A stretch of 64,000 bases of DNA from NCBI GenBank assembly GCA_024123955.1, contig CP099652.1, positions 1,984,001 through 2,048,000 on the forward strand. The letters are read 5' to 3'. This stretch comes from Oxalobacteraceae bacterium OTU3CINTB1. Its GTDB lineage: Bacteria > Pseudomonadota > Gammaproteobacteria > Burkholderiales > Burkholderiaceae_D. A program made the translations under genes and the position numbers. This document shows, piece after piece, positions 54,827-61,296 of the stretch; the stretch's first letter is position 1; every line of letters begins with the position of its first letter. The notes beneath the pieces are model-generated. The model saw only the letters and a list, made by a program, of their open reading frames with translations, ran no database searches and had not been told where the DNA came from.

Positions 54827-56059
54827 TCAGACCGCCAGCACTTCGCTGCGCAGCAGGTTGGCCGGCAGGCCGAACGCGCCCGGACCGCCGACGGCGGCAA
54901 TCGCCTTGCGCACGAAGCGGTCGTCGATCAAATCACGCGCGACGAACGACGGCTCCAGCTTTTGCAGGAAACCGGTGTCGCCTTCCAGACGCGTGGTCTT
55001 GAGCGCCTTGACCATCTGCTCCGTGTACGACGCGAACGGGAAGGGCTGGAAGTCGATGCGGCGCTGGTTCCAGTCCTTGTGGACGATGACGCCGCGCTTT
55101 TCGTAGTCGGCGTAGTCGGTCACGGTCAGCACTTTCGACAGCACCTGCAGCGCGTGCGGCGTGTAGCGGTGCGCGTCGCCGTTCGACAGCAGGCGCGCGG
55201 TGTCGATCTGGTTCGAACGTGTCCACAGCTGCGCCTTGACGATGGCGTTGGTCACGCGCTGCGCCCATTCTGGACGGGCGGCGATGTCGCGCTCGGACAG
55301 GAAGGTGACGCAGCAAGCGTGGTTCTTCCAGACGTCGCCGGAGAAGCGCAGCACCTTGCCGACGCCGTTGGTTTCCGCCAGCGCGTTGAACGGCTCGGCG
55401 ACGATGAAGCCGGCGATCGATTTGCTGGCCAGCGCAGAGACCATCTCCGCCGGCGCCAGCACCACCAGATTGACTTCCTTCGGCCCGATGGCGCCTTCGC
55501 GGCCCTTGGCCACCACCGACAGCCCGGCCTTGGACAGGATCTGCTGCAGCAGGATGTTGTGGATCGAGTACCAGAACGGAATCGCCACCGTGCGTCCGCC
55601 CAGGTCGGCGACGCTGTTGATCTCCTTGGCCACCGTCAGCGCCGAGCCGTTGACGTGGTTCCACGCCACCACCTTGGCCGGGAACTTGGCGCCGTAGCGC
55701 ACCGACATGGTGGCCGGCGACAGCAGGTGGATCACATTGACCTGGCCGGAGACGAAGGCCTCGATGATCTGGGCCCAGCTGCGGAACAGGCGCGGCGTCT
55801 CGGCCTGCAAGCCCTCGGCCTCGAACAGCTTGCGCCCGTGCGCCACCAGCAGCGGGGTGGCGTCGGTGATCGGCAGGTAGCCGATCTTGACCGGCTGGTC
55901 GTCGCCTTTCGGGCCTTGCTGGGCCATGGCGTCGCCGGCGAATAGCATCGGCGCGGCGACGCTGGCGCTACCGAGCGCGGACACGCGCAGGAAGTCGCGG
56001 CGCGTCATGCCGCAGTCGCAATCGGAGGCGGCGCAGATATGGTAAGGGTTTGCGGTCAT
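54827..56059 (-). CDS. ABC substrate-binding protein, Tat-exported, Cys-rich leader
   Basis: A 410-residue binding protein of the NrtA/SsuA/TauA family. An unusual leader (residues 1-17) holds Cys9, Cys14 and Cys16 (HICAASDCDCG) ahead of a Tat signal, MTRRDFLRVSALGSASVAA. The mature part has VKIGYLPITDATPLLVAHGRKL, VSGQVNVIHLLSPATMSVRYG (quoted in part), and VAIPFWYSIHNILLQQIL, then a second lobe with FIVAEPFNALAETNG. The start at 56059 gives the full leader; an internal ATG (residue 18) would remove it. The Tat signal suggests folding or cofactor loading before export. Confidence 0.9.
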   Translation of the reverse strand: MTANPYHICAASDCDCGMTRRDFLRVSALGSASVAAPMLFAGDAMAQQGPKGDDQPVKIGYLPITDATPLLVAHGRKLFEAEGLQAETPRLFRSWAQIIEAFVSGQVNVIHLLSPATMSVRYGAKFPAKVVAWNHVNGSALTVAKEINSVADLGGRTVAIPFWYSIHNILLQQILSKAGLSVVAKGREGAIGPKEVNLVVLAPAEMVSALASKSIAGFIVAEPFNALAETNGVGKVLRFSGDVWKNHACCVTFLSERDIAARPEWAQRVTNAIVKAQLWTRSNQIDTARLLSNGDAHRYTPHALQVLSKVLTVTDYADYEKRGVIVHKDWNQRRIDFQPFPFASYTEQMVKALKTTRLEGDTGFLQKLEPSFVARDLIDDRFVRKAIAAVGGPGAFGLPANLLRSEVLAV

Positions 56060-56090
56060 GGAGGGCTTTCGGATAGTTTTGGAATTGTCG

Positions 56091-56927
56091 TCAGATGGTC
56101 GATTCGGTCGGCGGCGCGGCAGGCGCACGAACGTCCTGCAGCGCGGCGAGGATGCGCAACCGCAGCGCGCCGATCGCCTCGGTGTCGGCCAGGCGTGGAT
56201 GCGGCAGGTCGACCTGCCATTCGTGCACGATGCGGCCCGGCTGGCCGCCCATCAGCACGATGCGGTCGGCCACCAGGATCGCCTCGTCGATGTCGTGCGT
56301 GACCAGCAGCACGGCGCTGTGCCAGCGGTGGACCACGTCGACCAACAGCGTTTGCATCTCGGCGCGGGTGATGGCGTCGAGCGCGGAAAACGGTTCGTCG
56401 GCAAACAGCAGCTCCGGCTGGCGTGCCAGTGCCCGCGCCAGCGCGACGCGTTGCGCCATGCCGCCGGACAGCGCGTTCGGGTAGCGCTTTTCGCTGCCGG
56501 CCAAGCCGACGGCGTCGATCGCGTCCTGCACGCGTCGCGCGTGGGCGTCTTTGGAGATCTTCGGCTGGTGCGCGAAATCGAGACCGAAGCCGACGTTGGC
56601 GGCGACGTTCAGCCATGGCAGCAGGCTCGCTTGCTGGAACACCAGCGCGCTGCGCGGACTCGGTTCGGTCAGCGGCGCGCCAAGGAAGGCGACCTTGCCG
56701 CGCGATGGACGCTGCAGGCCGGCCAGCACGCGCAGCAAGGTTGATTTGCCGCAGCCGCTGCCGCCGAGCAGGCAGACGATTTCGCGCGGACGCACCGCCA
56801 GCGTGATGTCGTCGAAGGTATGGCCGGCGCCGGGGTAGGCGAAACCCAGTCCCTCGGCTTGCAGCGCCAGGCCGGCGCCGGCGCCGGCGCCGCTGCGGGC
56901 GGCGTGGTTCAACGCGGCGTCGTTCAT
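56091..56927 (-). CDS. ABC transporter ATP-binding protein
   Basis: A 278-residue ATPase of the nitrate/sulfonate/taurine group. Walker A is LLGGSGCGKSTLLRVLAGL, the Q-loop is LVFQQASLLPWL, the signature is ALSGGMAQRVALARAL, Walker B is LLFADEPFSALD, and the H-loop is LLVTHDIDEAI. The N-terminal 20 residues are Gly/Ala-rich. The ATG at 56927 overlaps the end of the flavoprotein gene (4 bp), so it is coupled to it; longer in-frame starts lie inside that gene. Confidence 0.95.
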   Translation of the reverse strand: MNDAALNHAARSGAGAGAGLALQAEGLGFAYPGAGHTFDDITLAVRPREIVCLLGGSGCGKSTLLRVLAGLQRPSRGKVAFLGAPLTEPSPRSALVFQQASLLPWLNVAANVGFGLDFAHQPKISKDAHARRVQDAIDAVGLAGSEKRYPNALSGGMAQRVALARALARQPELLFADEPFSALDAITRAEMQTLLVDVVHRWHSAVLLVTHDIDEAILVADRIVLMGGQPGRIVHEWQVDLPHPRLADTEAIGALRLRILAALQDVRAPAAPPTESTI

Positions 56928-58000
56928 TTGGTGGACGCCGCGTGCTTGTCCAGCGCCGCCTGCAGTTGCGTGATGCTCGGCGTGATCACCGGGATGAAGG
57001 CCGCTTCGCGCCAGCGCCGCGCAAAGCCGTCCTGTTCCTGTTCCAGATAAGCGTGGCCGCCCTTGGCGTGCAGTTCCAGCGTCAGGGCCTGCTGCACCAG
57101 ATCGGCCAGCGCGATGCGCAGCTTGAAGAGCGTCGGCGCGTCGGCGACGAAGCGGCCGTCGGCCACGCCGTCGAGCAGGTGCTGCGTGTGCAGCGTGAGC
57201 GCGTCGCGCGCGGCGGCGATGCGCTCGCCGAGTTGGCCGCGTCCCTTGGCGCCGTTGTCGAGCGTGCGCGCCGCGTGATCCAGGCCCGCGCGCGCCAGGC
57301 CGATCGACATTCCGCACTGCATGCCCAAGAAGGCTGGCCGCACGCGCGGCAGCCATTCCGGCGCCTGCGACGAGATGATGTTCTCCGGCGGGACCGCCAC
57401 GCCTTCGAGCCGCACGGCGGCGGTGTTACTGCCCCGCATGGCGATCAGCTGCAAATTGGCGCTGCGCTGCACACCGCCGGCGTCGCTGGCGAAAGCCACC
57501 ACCGCCGCCGGCGCGCCGTTGACCGGCGCCACGGCGGCGGCGGCGACAAAGCGCTGCGGCCGCAGGTTGGTGATCCACGCCAGCTTGCCGTTCAGGGTCC
57601 AGTTGCCGCTTTCCTTGGCGGGGCTGGCGTCGATCTGCAGCGGCTCCATCCCCGACAGGAATTTCATCGCGTTCGACAGGCCGGTGGCGCCGGCCAGCGT
57701 GCCGGCCATCAGCTCCGGCAGCAGGCGTTCGCGCAGCGCCGCGTTGGGGCTTTGCAGCAGGTATTCGATGAAACTACGCTGGCCCCAATAGACAAAGGCC
57801 GCCGTCAGCGAATGGCGCGCCACCTCGGCGATGCCGTCGATGGCGTCGCGCACGTCGCCGCCGCTGCCGCCAAGATGCGATGGCACGCCCGCCAGAAAGC
57901 AGCCCTGCGCCGCCAGCGCCGGCATGACCTGGTCCGCCAGTTCTTCGGATTGGTCGAGGGAGTCCGCGTGCAGCGTCAGCCAGTCGTAGAGGCCCGTCAT
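56924..58000 (-). CDS. Acyl-CoA-dehydrogenase-like flavoprotein (second)
   Basis: A 358-residue acyl-CoA dehydrogenase fold protein. Typical segments are GVPSHLGGSGGDVRDAIDG, AAFVYWGQRSFIEYLL, LAGATGLSNAMKFLSGMEPL (quoted in part), WTLNGKLAWITNL and a C-terminal HAKGGHAYLEQEQDGFARRWREAAFIPV (quoted as FARRWREAAF). At the position of the catalytic YEGTxE the sequence is PVITPSI, with no Glu. Such proteins next to NrtA/SsuA-type transporters are often flavin-dependent monooxygenases or sulfur-acquisition oxidoreductases (SfnB, DszC). The start at 58000 is preferred to 58078, which overlaps the AhpD-like gene. Confidence 0.85.
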   Translation of the reverse strand: MTGLYDWLTLHADSLDQSEELADQVMPALAAQGCFLAGVPSHLGGSGGDVRDAIDGIAEVARHSLTAAFVYWGQRSFIEYLLQSPNAALRERLLPELMAGTLAGATGLSNAMKFLSGMEPLQIDASPAKESGNWTLNGKLAWITNLRPQRFVAAAAVAPVNGAPAAVVAFASDAGGVQRSANLQLIAMRGSNTAAVRLEGVAVPPENIISSQAPEWLPRVRPAFLGMQCGMSIGLARAGLDHAARTLDNGAKGRGQLGERIAAARDALTLHTQHLLDGVADGRFVADAPTLFKLRIALADLVQQALTLELHAKGGHAYLEQEQDGFARRWREAAFIPVITPSITQLQAALDKHAASTK

Positions 58001-58002
58001 CC

Positions 58003-58557
58003 TTACACCGCGCCCGGCAGATACGGTTGCAGCTGCGGATTGACCGGCGTGCCGGCCAGGCTGTTGGCGAAGTTGCACAAGGTGGCCAGGCTGATGCCGA
58101 GCACCACCTCCAGCGCCTGCTGCTGGTTGTAGCCGGCGTCGATGAAGGCCTGCAGCGCCTCGTCGCCGACGGCGCCGCGTTGGGCGATGACGGCGGTGGC
58201 GAAGCGGGCCACCGCGTCCAGCTTGGCATCGCCGGTGGCGGCGCCGGTTTGCAGCGCGCGCACGCTGTCGGCGTTCTGGCCGGCTTTTTTCAGCGCGATG
58301 GCGCTGTGGCCGGCGATGCAGAAATCGCAGCCATGGATGCGCGCGGCGGTGATCTGCACCACTTCGCGCTCGGCCAGGGTCAGGCTGGCGCGCGAATTGA
58401 TGCCGGAGACGGTCAGGTAGGTTTCCAGCGCCACCGGCGCGTTGGCCAGCACGCCGATCAGGTTGGGCAGGTAGCCGTTGTTGGCGATGGCTTTTTCGAC
58501 GAAGGCGCGGCTATCGGCGGGGGCGGTATCGAGCGTGTGCAGGGTCAGACGGGACGT
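58003..58557 (-). CDS. AhpD-like carboxymuconolactone decarboxylase family protein (apparent ACG start)
   Basis: A protein of about 184 residues of the AhpD/CMD superfamily. The redox centre CxxC lies in ARIHGCDFCIAGHSAIAL with the nearby His. The frame is open back to a stop at about 58585 but has no ATG, GTG or TTG before an internal GTG at 58452, which would cut off the conserved N-terminus (LTLHTLDTAPADSRAFVEKA is in frame). An ACG at 58557, 9 bases after AGGA, encodes Thr-Ser-Arg-Leu-Thr-Leu-His; with ATG it would be the expected MSRLTLH start. It may be a rare ACG start or a base error. It begins the ABC operon. Confidence 0.75.
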   Translation of the reverse strand, partial: TSRLTLHTLDTAPADSRAFVEKAIANNGYLPNLIGVLANAPVALETYLTVSGINSRASLTLAEREVVQITAARIHGCDFCIAGHSAIALKKAGQNADSVRALQTGAATGDAKLDAVARFATAVIAQRGAVGDEALQAFIDAGYNQQQALEVVLGISLATLCNFANSLAGTPVNPQLQPYLPGAV

Positions 58558-58665
58558 GGTGGCTTTTCCTAAATGTTGACGTCATATTATCAGGCGCGCG
58601 CGCGATCGCCGCCATGTCCAAAAGTCGCGGTTTTTTGTTCAAACGTCTTTTTTGTTCAACCAAGT

Positions 58666-59613
58666 TCATACGGCCGCGCGCAGCTGGCGGCGGTAGGCGC
58701 CCGGCTGCTCGCCGACGATGCGTTTGAAGGCGCGCGTGAACGCCGCGTTGGACTGGTAGCCCACGTGGGCGGCGGCCTGCTCGACCGAGTCGCCGGCGTT
58801 GAGGCGCTGGGTGGCCAGCCGCATGCGCAGGCGCAGCAGAAACTGCGCCGGCGTCACCCCGCCGGCGCCGGTGAAGTGCTTGCAGAAGGCGGCGCGCGAC
58901 ATGTGCGCGGCGTCGGCCATGCGGGCGATGCTCCAGTCGTCGCCCGGCGCGTCGAGCATGCGTTCGAGCAGCGCCATGAACTCACCGCGCTGGGCCAGCG
59001 CCAGCAGGCCGGCGCTCAGTGCCTCGCGCTCGCTGGCGTGGCGGATCAGGTAAAAGAACAGCAGTTCGACCAGGCGCGCGATCAGCGGCGAGGGCCGTTC
59101 GGGATCGCTGCCGTTGATCGATTCGGCCTGGATCATGTCGAACAGCGCCGCGCTGTGGCCCAGGGCGGCGTCGCCGCTGCGGCACACCAGGTATTCGGGG
59201 AAGGAACCAATCACCATCGGACTGAGGGCGCCGCTGAAGCGAAAAAAGCCGCAGGCCAGGCCGGCGCCGTCGATGCCGGCGGACTCGCCGCCGCCGTCGT
59301 CACCGGCCAGCGGCAGCATCGGCTGTTTCGCCACCGGGGCGGCGGGGTCCGGCGAAGGGCTGAGGAAGTGCGCCACGTCGCTCATCAGGAACACGCCGTC
59401 GCGCGCGTGCAGGCGCAGCGCCGGCTGGCCGTCGATGTGCAGGTAGCACGCGCCCTGCAGCACCAAGTGGAAGCTGGCCATGGCGCGGCCGGCGGTCGAC
59501 ACGCGCCACGGCCCGCAGTAGCGGCCCACGTGCAGCGCGGCGGCGTCGAGCTCGATGCTGCCGAGCAGCCATTGGGCGAGTTTGTCGGAGGTGGCTTGTC
59601 GCATGGACACCAT
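58666..59613 (-). CDS. AraC-family transcription regulator
   Basis: A regulator of about 315 residues. The N-terminal cupin-like ligand domain (AraC_binding_2/cupin_6) has FHLVLQGACYLHIDG and FLMSDVAHFL. The C-terminal 100 residues form the double helix-turn-helix: WSIARMADAAHMSRAAFCKHF, then SVEQAAAHVGYQSNAAFTRAF (each quoted in part), ending AYRRQL. It lies 108 bp upstream of the AhpD-like gene and on the same strand, so it is the likely regulator of the flavoprotein/ABC operon. ATG at 59613 or 59604 may be the start. Confidence 0.92.
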   Translation of the reverse strand: MVSMRQATSDKLAQWLLGSIELDAAALHVGRYCGPWRVSTAGRAMASFHLVLQGACYLHIDGQPALRLHARDGVFLMSDVAHFLSPSPDPAAPVAKQPMLPLAGDDGGGESAGIDGAGLACGFFRFSGALSPMVIGSFPEYLVCRSGDAALGHSAALFDMIQAESINGSDPERPSPLIARLVELLFFYLIRHASEREALSAGLLALAQRGEFMALLERMLDAPGDDWSIARMADAAHMSRAAFCKHFTGAGGVTPAQFLLRLRMRLATQRLNAGDSVEQAAAHVGYQSNAAFTRAFKRIVGEQPGAYRRQLRAAV

Positions 59614-59751
59614 TGTAGGGCTTGCGCCGTGCAAGCGACGGAACCGAATCACATATCGTTATGCGGATTGCGCATGCGCCGTCCGGAGCGGCGCGGTCCC
59701 GCGCACGATTAAAGGTATAATCTGCCTGCTCATAACAGAAAGGAAATTCCA

Positions 59752-60294
59752 ATGAAGATTGCCAAGAACACGGTCGTGACTGTGAATTACAAACTGTCCG
59801 ATGCACAGGACAATCTGATCGAAGACGGCCGTCAACCGATGGTCTACCTGCACGGTGGCTACGAGAACACGCTGCCAAAAATCGAAGAAGAACTGGACGG
59901 CAAGGAAGTCGGTTACTCGTCGATCATCCAGATCGAGCCGGAAGACGCTTTCGGCGACTACGACGCCGCGCTGGTGAAGGTCGAGCCGCGCAACCGCCTG
60001 CCGGAGCCGCTGGAAGTGGGCATGCAGTTCGAAGGCATGCCCGACGGCGACGACGCCGACGAAGCGATGATTTTCACCGTCACCGACATCGCCGACGACA
60101 AGGTCGTTTTGGACGGCAACCATCCGCTGGCCGGCATGGCGCTGCGCTTCTCGCTCAACGTCACCGAAGTGCGTGAAGCGTCGGACGAGGAAATCGCCCA
60201 CGGCCACGTGCACGGCGCCCACGGCCACCACCACGGTGACGAGGACGACGAAGGCGAAGAGGGCGACCACGTCGCCATCCACCCGATCCACTAA
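59752..60294 (+). CDS. slyD: SlyD-type FKBP peptidyl-prolyl isomerase
   Basis: A 180-residue FKBP-type prolyl isomerase and metallochaperone. The FKBP part is split by the insert-in-flap domain: NTVVTVNYKLSDAQDNLIED, then the insert with PEDAFGDYDAALVKVEPRN (quoted in part), and LDGNHPLAGMALRFSLNVTEVR returning to the FKBP fold. The C-terminal tail is His/Asp/Glu-rich (HGHVHGAHGHHHGDEDDEGE), the nickel-binding feature of SlyD. AGAAAGGAAA ribosome site precedes the ATG. TATAAT lies 34 bp upstream (59715-59720). Confidence 0.96.
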   Translation: MKIAKNTVVTVNYKLSDAQDNLIEDGRQPMVYLHGGYENTLPKIEEELDGKEVGYSSIIQIEPEDAFGDYDAALVKVEPRNRLPEPLEVGMQFEGMPDGDDADEAMIFTVTDIADDKVVLDGNHPLAGMALRFSLNVTEVREASDEEIAHGHVHGAHGHHHGDEDDEGEEGDHVAIHPIH

Positions 60295-60303
60295 GCTAGT
60301 CGA

Positions 60304-61296
60304 TCAAGGCGTCGTCTCGGCGCCGCCGCCCTTGATGGTGAACAGGGCGGCGGCGTCGGGATTGACGCGCACCTCGGCCGATTCCGCGGCCACGCTCAGA
60401 TGTCCCACGTTGCCGCGCCAATCGATGGCCGGTTCGGTCCTGCCGGCTGCGCCGTTTTGGGGCGGGGCCTGGATCTGGGTGTCCACCAGCAGCACCTTCC
60501 CCTTGAATTTACCGGCCAGCGTCTTGATTTGACGGCGCGGCTCGGCAAAGCCGTCCTGTTTCGACTCGAAGCGCGGCAGCAGCGGAAATCCTTCCTCCTC
60601 CTGCAAGCCGATGGCGCCGTCCGAGAACAGCACCAAGCCGTGCATCTTCTGGCGCGCGGCCAAGGTGAAGAGGCGGTGCAGCCACGCGCGGTTGGCGACC
60701 AGGCGGTCCTCGTACTCGCTGTTGCGGCCCGCCTCCGGACGATAATGGTTGTTGTTCGCCGGTAGATTGATGGTGGCGAACAGCACCTTGCCGTATTCCC
60801 AGTGCGCGTTCTCGGCGTAGCTGCGGAACTTGGCGGTGCTCGACAAGCGTGACAGCTGGATGCGCTGCGCCCCCAGCGACTCGGGCTCGCCGTAAAACAG
60901 TTCGCGCAGGCGGTTCAGGCGTTCGATCGCGTTCGAGCGGCCGGCCGAATTGAGGCAGGCGCTCCAGTCGCTGCCGGCCAGCGACACCACCACCGGCGTG
61001 CCCGCGTCGTCCAGGATCGCGTGGCGCGCGGCGTACAGCTTGTCGCTGCAAGGTTCCTTGTCGCCCTTGATGCCGGTGGCGACGATGAACGCAGGATTGG
61101 ATTGCATGGCGGCGGCGATGGCGCGCTTGAGGGGCGCCTCGTCGCTGCCGTTTTTGAATGGATGGCCGATCACCGCGAACTGGAAGCCCTTGCCGGCTGG
61201 TGCCGCGCGCGCGCGCGCGTGCGCCGGCGCGAGCGCCACCGCGACGCTGAGCGCAACGGTCAGCGCAAGGGCGAGCCTGGACGCGGCGCGCGTCAT
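60304..61296 (-). CDS. Exported hypothetical protein (metallophosphatase-like fold possible)
   Basis: A 330-residue exported protein that I do not recognise. A signal peptide ([20 protein letters not shown]) is followed by [62 protein letters not shown], and [19 protein letters not shown] (quoted in part). The order resembles a calcineurin-like phosphoesterase core (D, GDK, NH-type positions), but the usual HD and GNHE ligands are missing, so it may be a degenerate member. Its start overlaps the mutS stop by 4 bp, so it is coupled to mutS. Confidence 0.75.
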   Translation of the reverse strand: MTRAASRLALALTVALSVAVALAPAHARARAAPAGKGFQFAVIGHPFKNGSDEAPLKRAIAAAMQSNPAFIVATGIKGDKEPCSDKLYAARHAILDDAGTPVVVSLAGSDWSACLNSAGRSNAIERLNRLRELFYGEPESLGAQRIQLSRLSSTAKFRSYAENAHWEYGKVLFATINLPANNNHYRPEAGRNSEYEDRLVANRAWLHRLFTLAARQKMHGLVLFSDGAIGLQEEEGFPLLPRFESKQDGFAEPRRQIKTLAGKFKGKVLLVDTQIQAPPQNGAAGRTEPAIDWRGNVGHLSVAAESAEVRVNPDAAALFTIKGGGAETTP

